DNA from: Phycisphaerales bacterium
GTDB lineage: Bacteria > Planctomycetota > Phycisphaerae > Phycisphaerales > UBA1924
Assembly (NCBI GenBank): GCA_020427395.1
Contig: JAGQON010000012.1
Coordinates: forward strand, 34,531 to 98,530
Reading direction: 5' to 3'
Length of the DNA stretch: 64,000 bases
Shown here: positions 45,101 through 53,046 of the stretch, piece after piece
Layout: the number at the start of each line of letters is the position of its first letter
Position numbering within the stretch: the first letter of the stretch is position 1
The notes under the pieces: model-generated
What the model saw: the letters and a program-made list of their open reading frames with translations, nothing else
Databases searched by the model: none
Told to the model about the DNA's origin: nothing
Translations under genes and position numbers: made by a program

Positions 45101-45534
45101 CCGCCGCCCGCGTCGAAGTGATCGATGCGCAGTGTGTGTGCACCCTTGTCAAGATAGATGGGCGCGCTGGTCTTGGGGATGGCGCTGTGTCGTCCATCGT
45201 GGTCGATGATGACCTGGCCGTTGATTGTGAGACGCGCACCGTCGTCGGAGGTGAGCATGAACCCGTACGAGCCGGGTTGATCGATGATGAGCTCGGCGAG
45301 GACCTCGGTGACGAACGGGGCATGGAGCCCGCCGAAGTCGTCGTCGCCGGCGTCGATCGTGGCTCGAAGCTCGTCGAGGTTGGGTGTCTGGTCCGGGGCG
45401 ATGGGGGTGAGCTGTTCAATGTTGCCCGTTGTCTGGTAGACGCGGAAGGTGACCCCGGGGTCGGTTTCCTGGGCGAGGGCAGGCGAGACGAGCAGGGATG
45501 TGGACAACAGGAACGCGGCTTTTCGGTGCATCAT
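42199..45534 (-). CDS. Secreted PA14, propeller and double DUF1080 protein
   Basis: A 1111-residue exported protein. After a signal peptide (MMHRKAAFLLSTSLLVSPALA) come a PA14 domain at about 40-190 (FMLTSDDGARLTINGQVIIDHDGRH), a six-bladed propeller of the sugar-dehydrogenase/PQQ type at about 200-680 (LYVAHRKRVEKLLDTDNDGYFE, TPNGLGVTPDGALIYLDNQGTW), and two DUF1080 (3-keto-disaccharide hydrolase) domains, one around GNSGVYLQGKYELQVLG and one around NSGVQIRSGVMGG. Such multi-domain proteins degrade or bind complex glycans in planctomycetes. No heme c motif (CxxCH) is present. It is divergent from comM. Confidence 0.82.
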   Translation of the reverse strand: MMHRKAAFLLSTSLLVSPALAQETDPGVTFRVYQTTGNIEQLTPIAPDQTPNLDELRATIDAGDDDFGGLHAPFVTEVLAELIIDQPGSYGFMLTSDDGARLTINGQVIIDHDGRHSAIPKTSAPIYLDKGAHTLRIDHFDAGGGRVLTLEWLQPDGLDYTLITSDNLRAERDLTRVTSPGIKRLVGQNRPGDQAPLVGVHPGWDLSTIRPEGFEPKVGAMCFLPDGRLVIGTFDPLQRDDRSLPDIDSKEPDKLYAILNWDAEDQSEIEVVEIATDLYEPSALCVYEGELYVAHRKRVEKLLDTDNDGYFETHELIADGWEGWNYHQFVFGLLPHNGKLYAALSTAMAPPAWEGMQDNAGPNGPLRGSIIEIDPEARTAYAIAGGLRTPNGLGVTPDGALIYLDNQGTWMPSSVLAEIIPGRFYGHYNWTNFVPMLKDRFPQGGHPSVYADRPRTPPALWLPQNEVVNSPTQPLPITDGPFKGQMLVGELTAGGVRRVFLERVNGQLQGALFRFTQGLESGVNRMAWAPDGSLIVAGIGAGGNWNWRGTQFGLQRLKPNGKHVLEMRTVRATPDGFAIEYNESHKGHAIDVVQDYRVTSWTYEPTARYGGPKIDERTHDVRTTSTVNGVSSILHVSDFEPGRVYHIVASTREGQAHKLWSTEAWYTLNQIPMQQDPFGINITSSGVPLDDGVGLNILPPADGVTLIGRSTGAVMRYANRPYPGGNIDQGGLLNAKGYMSVGDGSGDLSSTTSFGDARIHIEWFSPPGGEGQMAGNSGVYLQGKYELQVLGTKRGDEPLQANEAGAFYNIKPADSNASRGPGEWQAYDIWFRAARFDNEGNKTENARATVYWNGRLVHDDVELPHPTGSQQAGGESPADGLAYQIGPLVLQDHATRAEGPVRYRNAWIAPLQAAPAPTPGPWTHLFEDTTEADWMIRGGRATYTMNDGVLTGTSVPNSPNTFYTTTRTYSDFELIYEVRVHPDLNSGVQIRSGVMGGVDNRNGNLQGYQIEVDPEPRAYTAGIYDERRRGWLHPMHTNPSPRRAFRPGDWNTVRVVARGDTIRTWINGVPAAEIFDAMTAEGHIGFQVHDIGTREDPLTVEFRNARIREFK

Positions 45535-45604
45535 GGCCCGATGGTACAGGAAAGTGGTTCCCTTTCGCTGGGGAAGAAAAGATATCAAAAACCGAACAAG
45601 CAGC

Positions 45605-45632
45605 TTGACGCGTGTTCGGGTTTTGGTATTTT
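45605..45632 (+). promoter_or_regulatory. Promoter of the ComM gene, apparently leaderless
   Basis: TTGACG (45605-45610), a 16-base spacer and TATTTT (45627-45632), seven bases before ATG 45640. The predicted transcription start coincides with the start codon. An imperfect inverted repeat (CAAAAACCGAAC / GTTCGGGTTTTGG, 45586-45626) overlaps the -35 and spacer and could be an operator. Confidence 0.6.
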
Positions 45633-45639
45633 GTCAGGC

Positions 45640-47220
45640 ATGATACCCAAAGTTCGAAGCTTTCTGCTACAGGGGATCGACGCGCTGCCCGTTGAGATCG
45701 AGGTCGACCTGGACGACACCCAGATTCAGAAGGAGATCGTGGTGGGTCTCCCTGATGCCGCGGTGAAGGAGTCGCTTGAGCGGGTCCGATCGGCGATGGC
45801 CAACACCGGCTATCCCATCCCGGTCGCCCGCCTGCTGATCAACCTCGCCCCGGCGGATGTCCGCAAGGAGGGTCCCATGTACGACCTGCCCATCGCGGTG
45901 GGGGTGCTGGTAGCCAGCGGGGTGATCCATCCGAGCACGGTTCGTTCGCCGGCGCTGGTGCACACCGGAGGAGGTGCACCAGCGTTCGACGACGAATCAC
46001 TCGGGCTCGATCCGCGCCGCGTGCTGATCGCGGGCGAGCTGGCCTTGGACGGGCGGATCCGCCCGATCCGCGGCGTGATCGCCATGGTGACGCTGGCCCG
46101 TGACCTTGGGCTCGACGCGGTGCTCGTCCCCGCGGCCAACGCGGCCGAGGCCTCGGTGGTCGAGGGCGTTCGGGTGTTTGGCGTGTCACATCTCTCACAG
46201 GTCGTGGGTCTGTTCAACGGCGAGCTGGATCTTGAGCCGCATCCAACGACAGATGTCGCGGCCATGCTCGAGCAGACTCACGCGAGCATCGACTTTGCCG
46301 AGGTGAAGGGGCAGGAGTCGGTGAAGCGGGCTCTGGTGGTGGCGGCCGCGGGTCAGCACAACATCGTGATGCTCGGCCCAGCAGGAACAGGCAAGACGAT
46401 GATGGCCAAAGCGCTGCCGGGCATCATGCCGACCATGACACCGGCTCAGGCGATCGAGGTGACACGGATCTATTCGTCTGCGGGGTTGCTTGACAGCAAG
46501 CGGGGGCTCATCAGCACGCGACCGGTGCGCACGCCGCACCACACGGCCAGCTCGCCCGCGATCGTGGGCGGAGGGGTGATCCCCCGCGCGGGCGAGATCT
46601 CGCTGGCGCACCACGGGATCCTCTTCCTCGACGAGCTGCCGGAGTTCTCACGCAATGTGCTCGAGACCATGCGTCAGCCGATGGAGGATCATGTCGTCAC
46701 GATCGCGCGTTCGCACGGCACGGTGCAGTTCCCGGCCTCGTTCATGCTCGTTGCGGCGATGAACCCCACGCCCAAGGGTGATGTTGCGCCCGGCGAGGTG
46801 GGACAGCGGGAGATGCAGCGGTACCTGTCGCGGCTGTCCGGGCCGCTGCTCGATCGCATCGATCTGCATGTCGAAGCGCCGGCGGTGGCATGGAGCGAGC
46901 TGAGCGCCAAGGCGACCGGCACGGACACGGCCACCATGCGGGCGCAGGTCATCGCGGCCCGCGAGCGTGCGACGCGGCGACAGGGCGATGTGCCCAACTC
47001 GCGCCTGCGAGGCAAGCAGCTCGATGAGTACATGGCCGTGGAATCGTCGGCTAAGTCCTTGCTCCAGCAGGCGATGACGCAGCTGGGGCTCAGCGCCCGC
47101 GCGTACGACAAGATTCGGCGGGTCTCGCTGACCATCGCAGACCTGGCCGGTAGCGAGACCGTCCGTCCTGAGCATGTGGGCGAGGCGGTGCAGTACCGGC
47201 TTCTGGACCGCAAGCTCTGA
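45640..47220 (+). CDS. comM: YifB/ComM-family Mg-chelatase-like AAA+ ATPase
   Basis: A 526-residue hexameric helicase-like ATPase that aids branch migration during natural transformation in other bacteria. The N-terminal ChlI-like domain has VEIEVDLDDTQ..IVVGLPDAAVKESLERVRSAMANTG and RLLINLAPADVRKEGPMYDLPIA. The AAA+ domain has Walker A (GPAGTGKTMMAKALPG), RPVRTPHHTASSPAIVGGG, Walker B (LFLDELPEFSRNVLE) and AAMNPTP. The C-terminal domain has YDKIRRVSLTIADLAG. The usual zinc-binding Cys pairs of the AAA+ lid look absent or altered. ATG 45640 follows the TATTTT box directly. Confidence 0.93.
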   Translation: MIPKVRSFLLQGIDALPVEIEVDLDDTQIQKEIVVGLPDAAVKESLERVRSAMANTGYPIPVARLLINLAPADVRKEGPMYDLPIAVGVLVASGVIHPSTVRSPALVHTGGGAPAFDDESLGLDPRRVLIAGELALDGRIRPIRGVIAMVTLARDLGLDAVLVPAANAAEASVVEGVRVFGVSHLSQVVGLFNGELDLEPHPTTDVAAMLEQTHASIDFAEVKGQESVKRALVVAAAGQHNIVMLGPAGTGKTMMAKALPGIMPTMTPAQAIEVTRIYSSAGLLDSKRGLISTRPVRTPHHTASSPAIVGGGVIPRAGEISLAHHGILFLDELPEFSRNVLETMRQPMEDHVVTIARSHGTVQFPASFMLVAAMNPTPKGDVAPGEVGQREMQRYLSRLSGPLLDRIDLHVEAPAVAWSELSAKATGTDTATMRAQVIAARERATRRQGDVPNSRLRGKQLDEYMAVESSAKSLLQQAMTQLGLSARAYDKIRRVSLTIADLAGSETVRPEHVGEAVQYRLLDRKL

Positions 47221-47237
47221 GTCGGAGGGTGGTCGGT

Positions 47238-47351
47238 TCAGCAGATGAAGATGGCACCCGAGGCGATGATGATCGGCGAGGCGGGTGGCTGCTTGTTCTC
47301 GCGGATCGGGCTCAGGGCGGTGGGGGCTTTGCGAGTGATTCGGTTGGGCAT
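47238..47351 (-). CDS. 37-residue peptide, unknown function
   Basis: An ORF of 38 codons from ATG 47351, with an excellent Shine-Dalgarno (CAGGAG, seven bases upstream). The peptide begins MPNRITRKAPTALSPIREN, is basic and Pro-rich at first, and ends in a hydrophobic segment closing with GAIFIC, a terminal Cys. It is not recognised. It sits in the 364-base gap between comM and the M1 peptidase gene, pointing away from both the element at 47381 and the peptidase. The start signal is its main support. Confidence 0.42.
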   Translation of the reverse strand: MPNRITRKAPTALSPIRENKQPPASPIIIASGAIFIC

Positions 47352-47380
47352 AGCGTGCTCCTGTTGTATAGGGAATGGGA

Positions 47381-47420
47381 TTACTGTTCTTATATCGGAA
47401 AAAATCAAAACAGTTTCCAT
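47381..47420. promoter_or_regulatory. AT-rich element, copy 1 of 2
   Basis: TTACTGTTCTTATATCGGAA plus the next 20 bases align without gaps to 59929-59968 at 27 of 40 positions. Conserved words are TTAyTGTTCT, an A6 run, and AGTTTsCAT. ACTGTT/AACAGT at its ends form an inverted repeat. It stands out as A+T-rich in G+C-rich DNA, 165 bases before the M1 peptidase start and 30 bases before the small peptide ORF. Confidence 0.5.
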
Positions 47421-47584
47421 TCCCGCGCGAAATCATGGCAAGATTCCTCATTCAAGGCTCTGAGGCGTGGTTTTGGGACGGTTGAAGCGTGGATCGCATG
47501 CACGCGGGTGGCGATTTGTGTACGCTTGAGGACCCTCGTTTCGAGCGCGATGATCGCGATACTGACCTTTCCGGAGTCCTCTCG

Positions 47585-49621
47585 ATGTGTGCAAGCCGAC
47601 TGATCGTGCGGTGCCTGAGTGTGCTGCTGCTGGTTGTGAGCCCTGTGTTTGTTTTCGGGTGCAGTTCGACCCAGTCCACGGGCGGAGGCGGCGATCGTCC
47701 CGGGATCGGCCAGAGCGAGTCGGTGGGGGCCGCGGACGAACAGTTCCGGCGCAGCGGCGGCAGTGATGGCCAGAACATCTTCCGGCAGATCGGTTGGGCG
47801 ACGCCGAGTGAGATGCGTCTGGGATCGGGCCAGCCAGGCCCCGACTATTGGCAGCAGCAGTGCGACTATGAGATTCAAGCGACGCTGGAACCCGAATCGG
47901 GCGTGATCAGCGCCAGCATGCGGGTTACCTACACGAACAACTCGCCTCACACGCTGCGCTACATCTGGATGAACCTTGAGCAGAACCTGTTCCGGGGTGA
48001 GTCGATCGGGACCAACTCACGTACACCCGGCAGCGTGATGAAGATGCTCGAGTACGACTTCGGCGGCGGCTACACCGTCAGCCGACTCCAGCAGAATGGG
48101 CGTGATCTGGAGATGAAGGTCTACGACACGCTGGGCCGCTTCGACCTGCCCACGCCGCTCGCCTCGGGGCAGCGGCTGGTCTTCGAGATGGACTACTCGT
48201 TCCCCGTGCCGCCGCACCTACGGCGTATGGGCAGCGAGGTCGTTGAGCAGGGCAAGATCTTCGAGCTGGCTCAGTGGATCCCGCAGGTCTGCAAGTACGA
48301 CGATGTGCACGGCTGGAACACGCTGCCCTACCTCGGCAGCGGTGAGTTCTACACGGACTTTGGCAGCTACGAGGTCGCGATCACGGTACCACGCGAGTAC
48401 ATCGTGGCGGCGAGTGGCATGCTGCAGAACCCCGGCGAGGTGCTCACGGGTGTGCAGCAGGCACGCCTCGAGCGGGCGATGGGTTCGGATGAGCCGGTCT
48501 GGATCATCGAGCCCTCCGAAACCGCGACCGACTTTGCCCGCCCCAGCGGCGATGGCCCGATGACATGGCGGTTCAGGATTGACAACGCCCGCACCTTCGC
48601 GTGGGCGGCCTCGCAGGCCTTCCAGTGGGATGCGTGCAGCGCCGAGATCGCCGACGGACGCGGCGGCACGCGCCGGGTCCTGTGCCAGTCGCTGTTCCCC
48701 AAAGAGGCAGAGGTCTGGAGTCACGAGCATGAGGACGGCGGTTCGTCGCGCTATGTGAAGCACTCGATCGAGTTCTATTCCGACTTCCTCTTCCCATACC
48801 CATACCTGTCGATGAGCAACATCAACGGGCCCGAGGGTGGCATGGAGTACCCGGGAATCGTGTTCTGTGGTGCACGCACCAACCCCCGCGGTCTGTTCGG
48901 TGTCACGGACCACGAGGTGGGGCACAACTGGTTCCCGATGGTGATCAACAGCGACGAGCGGCGTTACATGTGGCAGGACGAGGGGTTCAACACCTTCATC
49001 AACATGTACTCCAAGGCCGACTGGTACGACGAGAATGTGGATATCCGCCGAGCGGCCCAGCAGACCATGGAGCTGTGCAGCGCACCCAACTGCCAGCCGA
49101 TCATGACGCAGCCCGACCGCGCCTGGCCGCGCTGGGTCGGGAGTCTGATGTACCGCAAGACCGGCTACGGGCTGTGGCTGATGCGTGAGTACATCCTCGG
49201 CAACGAGCGGTTCGATGATGCGTTCCAGGGCTACATGCAGGGCTGGTACATGAAGCACCCGCAGCCCGACGACTTCTTTCGCGCGATGGAAGACGGCGCT
49301 GGCGCGGACCTCAACTGGTTCTGGCGCGGCTGGTTCCTCGAGCCCTACGCGCTGGATCAGGCGATCGCGGGCGTGAAGAACACAAGCGACGGCGCGATCG
49401 TGGTCCTCGATAACCTCGGCGACATGGTCATGCCCGTGCGGATGCTCGTTGAGTACAAGGACGGCAGCAGCGAGATCGTGGACCTGCCGGTGGAGATCTG
49501 GCATCAGACCAGCCGCTGGCGCGCGGGACTCAAGACGCACGGGCGCACCGTGAAATCGGTGACGCTCGATCCGGAAGGAATCCTGCCCGATCTCGATCGC
49601 GCGAACAACAGCTGGCGATAA
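47585..49621 (+). CDS. M1-family metallopeptidase lipoprotein
   Basis: A 678-residue zinc aminopeptidase-like protein. The N-terminus is a lipoprotein signal (VSPVFVFGC lipobox). The M1 beta domain is followed by the substrate motif GGMEYPGIVF (equivalent to GxMEN) and the zinc site HEVGHNW, with the third ligand Glu in MWQDEGFNTF. A Tyr in YRKTGYGLWLMREYILG fits the family transition-state position. It should trim peptides in the periplasm or at the outer membrane. ATG 47585 is chosen because the signal peptide starts there. Confidence 0.9.
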   Translation: MCASRLIVRCLSVLLLVVSPVFVFGCSSTQSTGGGGDRPGIGQSESVGAADEQFRRSGGSDGQNIFRQIGWATPSEMRLGSGQPGPDYWQQQCDYEIQATLEPESGVISASMRVTYTNNSPHTLRYIWMNLEQNLFRGESIGTNSRTPGSVMKMLEYDFGGGYTVSRLQQNGRDLEMKVYDTLGRFDLPTPLASGQRLVFEMDYSFPVPPHLRRMGSEVVEQGKIFELAQWIPQVCKYDDVHGWNTLPYLGSGEFYTDFGSYEVAITVPREYIVAASGMLQNPGEVLTGVQQARLERAMGSDEPVWIIEPSETATDFARPSGDGPMTWRFRIDNARTFAWAASQAFQWDACSAEIADGRGGTRRVLCQSLFPKEAEVWSHEHEDGGSSRYVKHSIEFYSDFLFPYPYLSMSNINGPEGGMEYPGIVFCGARTNPRGLFGVTDHEVGHNWFPMVINSDERRYMWQDEGFNTFINMYSKADWYDENVDIRRAAQQTMELCSAPNCQPIMTQPDRAWPRWVGSLMYRKTGYGLWLMREYILGNERFDDAFQGYMQGWYMKHPQPDDFFRAMEDGAGADLNWFWRGWFLEPYALDQAIAGVKNTSDGAIVVLDNLGDMVMPVRMLVEYKDGSSEIVDLPVEIWHQTSRWRAGLKTHGRTVKSVTLDPEGILPDLDRANNSWR

Positions 49622-49671
49622 GCGTTGCTGATAAGTTCGGGGTGTGGCCGATGGGTGTCTGTGGAAAGGGA

Positions 49672-49677
49672 TAGACT
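49672..49677 (+). promoter_or_regulatory. Candidate leaderless -10 box (TAGACT)
   Basis: TAGACT lies five bases before GTG 49683, the same hexamer and spacing as for ruvX. The AAAGGGA upstream of it is too far away to act as a ribosome-binding site. Confidence 0.45.
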
Positions 49678-49682
49678 CCGCC

Positions 49683-51254
49683 GTGTACCAAGCGCTGCTG
49701 ACCCGAAAGTACCTGACCCGCAAGATCATGCCCATGCTGGCGATGGTCGCGGTCATGCTGTCGGTGGCGACGATCCTCGTGACCTGGTCGGTCATGGGCG
49801 GCTTCCTCAAAACACTCATCGAGAGCGGGCGCACGCTGGTGGGCGATGTCTCAGTTGTGTGGCCCAATGTCGGCTTCGGCTACTACGACGAACTGATCGA
49901 GGACCTGGAGGCGGACCCGATGGTGGCGGCGGCGACGCCGAGCATTGAGACTTTCGGGCTGATCCAGCTTCCCGACGATCGCATCGAGCTGGTCTCCATC
50001 AAGGGTGTTGAGCCAGGCAGCTACAGCGATGTGACCGGGTTTGCGGACACACTGTGGTGGAAGCCGATCGAGGAGCCGACCCCCAAGGACCGCAAGAGAG
50101 AGGATCTGCGACTTGATGATCAGAACAGGGCTCTGATGGAGCAGGTCTTCGCCAACGGGCTTGCGATGCAGCGAGAGAGCCCGGACTCTGGCGAGGTCGA
50201 ACCGGCGGGCGTGCTGGGTGTCGAGGTTACGGGGCTCAACTACCGCACCAAGTGGGGCGGGTACGAGCCTTGGAGCGCGAACCGGGCCCGCCCGGACGGC
50301 GGGGTGGACCGCGTCGATTCATTTATGCCGCGTGATGGCTCCGTCGGGCTCACGGTGCTCTCGCTGGACAGCGAGGGGCGCCCGATCGATCCCAAGCGGC
50401 TCACCATGCCAATCGCCAACGAGTTCCAGTCGGGCATCTACGAGGTCGATCAGCGGACCATCCTCGTGCCGCTGGGTGTGCTGCAGCGCAACTTGCGCAT
50501 GGACGCGGCCCAGCGAGTTGAGCTCGTGAAGGACGACGAGAACCCCTTCGCCGTCGAGGTCGACCCCAATACGGGCGAGATCCGCCCGAAGATGAAAGAA
50601 ATCGTCGGCGAGGACCCGGCCCGAGTGACGGCGGTGCTCATCAAGGCGGCCGACGGCGTCACACCCGAGAAGCTGCAGGAGCGGGTGCGAGAGATCTACG
50701 CGGTGTTCGCGGCACGGCACAAGGGCGAGGTCCCCAGCGCCTTCGACATGGAACGACAGGTGAAGACCTGGAAGGACCTTAATCGCACCATGATCAGCGC
50801 CGTCGAAAAAGAAACGGGGCTGGTGCTGTTCATCTTCGGCATCGTGTCGTTCACGACGGTGTTCCTGGTGCTGGCGATCTTCTGGTCGATGGCGAGCGAG
50901 AAAACCAAGGACATCGGCATCCTGCGGGCGCTGGGTGCCTCAACGGGCGGCATCGCGTGGCTGTGGATCCGCTACGGTGCGGCGATCGGGCTGGTGGGCG
51001 CAGCGTTGGGCACCGCGGTGGGCTACCTGATAGTGCGCGATATCAACGCGATTCATGATTGGATCGGCGAGACGACGGGCCTGGTGATCTGGGACCCGCA
51101 GCAGTATTACTTCATCGAGATCCCCAGCGATGTGGATCCGAGCAAAGCGCTGATCGTGTTCGTGGTGGGGGTGCTGACCTGTGTGCTCGGGGCCCTGCTC
51201 CCGGCATGGCACAGCGCCCGCATGGACCCGGTCAAGGCGTTGAGGTTCGAGTAA
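49683..51254 (+). CDS. ABC transporter permease, LolC/FtsX type
   Basis: A 523-residue inner-membrane protein. GTG 49683 gives MYQALLTRKYLTRKIMPMLAM, the standard opening of planctomycete LolC-like permeases. One N-terminal helix is followed by a periplasmic domain of about 330 residues and three C-terminal helices (LVLFIFGIVSFTTVFLVLAIFWSM, IGLVGAALGTAVGYLIV, ALIVFVVGVLTCVLGALLPAW), ending with the FtsX-typical ARMDPVKALRFE. With the ATPase gene downstream it should form a lipoprotein- or substrate-extruding MacB/Lol-type transporter. Confidence 0.9.
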   Translation: MYQALLTRKYLTRKIMPMLAMVAVMLSVATILVTWSVMGGFLKTLIESGRTLVGDVSVVWPNVGFGYYDELIEDLEADPMVAAATPSIETFGLIQLPDDRIELVSIKGVEPGSYSDVTGFADTLWWKPIEEPTPKDRKREDLRLDDQNRALMEQVFANGLAMQRESPDSGEVEPAGVLGVEVTGLNYRTKWGGYEPWSANRARPDGGVDRVDSFMPRDGSVGLTVLSLDSEGRPIDPKRLTMPIANEFQSGIYEVDQRTILVPLGVLQRNLRMDAAQRVELVKDDENPFAVEVDPNTGEIRPKMKEIVGEDPARVTAVLIKAADGVTPEKLQERVREIYAVFAARHKGEVPSAFDMERQVKTWKDLNRTMISAVEKETGLVLFIFGIVSFTTVFLVLAIFWSMASEKTKDIGILRALGASTGGIAWLWIRYGAAIGLVGAALGTAVGYLIVRDINAIHDWIGETTGLVIWDPQQYYFIEIPSDVDPSKALIVFVVGVLTCVLGALLPAWHSARMDPVKALRFE

Positions 51255-51260
51255 GAAGAA

Positions 51261-51291
51261 GGCATCAGGGATCAGCCATCAGGGATCAGGG
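51261..51291. repeat. GGCATCAGGGATCAG repeat
   Basis: GGCATCAGGGATCAGCCATCAGGGATCAGGG, a two-unit direct repeat in the 61-base gap between the ABC permease and ATPase genes. The same words are at 36020-36084. Confidence 0.6.
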
Positions 51292-51315
51292 CAGAGCAAG
51301 AAAGCCACAAACGAG

Positions 51316-52092
51316 ATGAGCACCGCGACGAGCGCACAGGTTGAGACGGAGACGAGGGCGAGTGATTCGTCGCTCATCCTGTCGGTGCGCGATGTGCGCA
51401 AGACCTACAAGCTCGGGCGCGTCAAGGTTCCTGTGCTGCACGGCGTCGATCTGGATGTCCGGCGCGGCGAGTGGGTGACGATCCTTGGCGCTTCGGGCTC
51501 GGGCAAAAGCACACTGCTGCACCTGATGGGCGGTCTCGATCGCCCGGACAAGGTCGAGGGTCGGCGCGGCTCGCTTGTGTTCGAGGGCGATGAGCTCACC
51601 AAGCAGAGCAAGCGGGCGCTCGATCGATACCGAGCCGACGACATCGGGTTTGTCTTTCAGTTTTACCACCTGCTTCCCGAGCTGAGCGTGCTGCAGAATG
51701 TCTGCGTGGGCTCGATGATCCTGCACGGTCGTCTGGGCTATATGCGACATCGAGCCGAGACCCAGAAGCGGGCGGGCGAGCTGCTCGAGCGGTTCGGGCT
51801 GGGGCACCGCCTCAAGCATCGCCCCGCGGAGCTCTCGGGCGGCGAGCGTCAGCGTGTCGCCATCGCTCGGGCGCTGATCAATGGCCCGAGCCTGCTGCTG
51901 GCCGATGAGCCCACGGGCAACCTGGACCTCAAGACCGGGGCCTCGATTCTGGATGCCATGATCGAGTACCGCGAGCGTGCCGGGCTCACGATGGTCATGG
52001 TGACGCATGACGAGCGGATCGCGGAGCGGGCGGACCGTGTGATCCGGCTTGAGGACGGGCGGGTCGTTGAGGAGCCCCCCCGGGCGGGCTGA
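51316..52092 (+). CDS. ABC transporter ATPase, LolD/MacB type
   Basis: A 258-residue ATP-binding subunit with Walker A (GASGSGKSTLLHLMGGLDRPD), Q-loop (FVFQFYHLLPELSVLQNV, the LolD-like form), signature LSGGERQRVAIARAL, Walker B (LLLADEPTGNLD) and H-loop (MVTHDE). The Q-loop and GGLD wording place it with LolD/MacB exporters. It is co-oriented with the permease 61 bases upstream and is its energy module. Confidence 0.94.
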   Translation: MSTATSAQVETETRASDSSLILSVRDVRKTYKLGRVKVPVLHGVDLDVRRGEWVTILGASGSGKSTLLHLMGGLDRPDKVEGRRGSLVFEGDELTKQSKRALDRYRADDIGFVFQFYHLLPELSVLQNVCVGSMILHGRLGYMRHRAETQKRAGELLERFGLGHRLKHRPAELSGGERQRVAIARALINGPSLLLADEPTGNLDLKTGASILDAMIEYRERAGLTMVMVTHDERIAERADRVIRLEDGRVVEEPPRAG

Positions 52093-52191
52093 ATCTGAGT
52101 TTCGGTCGATCCCTGATCTCGGGGTTTGTGTGTACTACCATTGCGAGGCGGCCGCGTGCTTGACGCGTGGGCGGTTTAAGGAACGATTCGC

Positions 52192-53037
52192 GTGAGCAGT
52201 GCAGAGACCCAAACGACGATGGCAGACGCGAAAACGCATCGCAGGGTGGCCGTGACAGGCGTGAGCGGGAAGACGATTACCGCGGATGTCGTCGAGCGCG
52301 GCGAGGGCCCGGTCGTGGTATTCCTGCACGGGCTGGTGGGGCTCAACGAGCACTGGGAGCGTGTGGTGGATTCGATCTGCCACCGGGTGCGCTGTGTCAC
52401 GCTGGAGATGCCGCTGCTGGAGCTGCGCGGGGTGGACTGCTCGCTGAGCGCCGTCAGCGCCATGACGATGCAGTTCCTGGATAAGTACATCGGCGAGCCG
52501 GCGGTGCTGGTGGGCAACTCGTTCGGCGGGCATGTCGCGCTGCGTGTGACGCACGAGCGCCCCGAGTTGGTTTGCGCGCTTGTGCTCGCCGGTTCGAGTG
52601 GTCTGATCGAACGCACGGTCGTCAAGGGTGCGCCGGTGCGTCCCAGCCGCGAGTGGCTGGTCGAGAAGATCGGCGAGCTCTTCTACGACAAGTCCAAGAT
52701 GAACCCCGAGGATGTCGAACGAGCGCACAAGCTGCTCAACGAGCGCGGCGGTGCCCGGGCGATGGTCAAGCTGAGCAAGACGGCCCGCCGTGACAACATG
52801 ACCGATGACCTGGCCGAGATCCATCAGCCCACGCTGCTGATCTGGGGGCGTGAGGATGTGGTGACACCCCCGAGCGCGGGGCAGGGTTTCATGGAACTGA
52901 TGCCCAACGCCCGCCTGTGCTGGCTCGAAGGCTGCGGGCACGCGCCGATGATCGAGGCCCCGGTCCCCTTCGGCGAGGCGATGCACGGCTTCTTCGACGA
53001 GCTGCTGCAGAACGGCACGATCAAAGCCAACAACTGA
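52192..53037 (+). CDS. Alpha/beta hydrolase
   Basis: A 281-residue hydrolase with oxyanion-hole motif FLHGLVGLNEHW, nucleophile elbow VGNSFGGHVAL (Ser in GNSFGG), acid residue in LLIWGREDVVTPP and catalytic His in GCGHAPMIEAP. The fold matches C-C hydrolases and esterases of the MhpC group; the substrate is unknown. The start may be GTG 52192 or ATG 52219. It ends nine bases before the GH3-family gene, and the pair is probably one operon. Confidence 0.85.
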   Translation: MSSAETQTTMADAKTHRRVAVTGVSGKTITADVVERGEGPVVVFLHGLVGLNEHWERVVDSICHRVRCVTLEMPLLELRGVDCSLSAVSAMTMQFLDKYIGEPAVLVGNSFGGHVALRVTHERPELVCALVLAGSSGLIERTVVKGAPVRPSREWLVEKIGELFYDKSKMNPEDVERAHKLLNERGGARAMVKLSKTARRDNMTDDLAEIHQPTLLIWGREDVVTPPSAGQGFMELMPNARLCWLEGCGHAPMIEAPVPFGEAMHGFFDELLQNGTIKANN

Positions 53038-53046
53038 ACTGGACCC

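Noticed and set aside
45586..45626. LexA-type SOS box (CGAAC..GTTCG) before comM
   Set aside because: The half-sites are separated by 16 bases, far more than in known LexA operators; kept only as a possible operator of unknown type.
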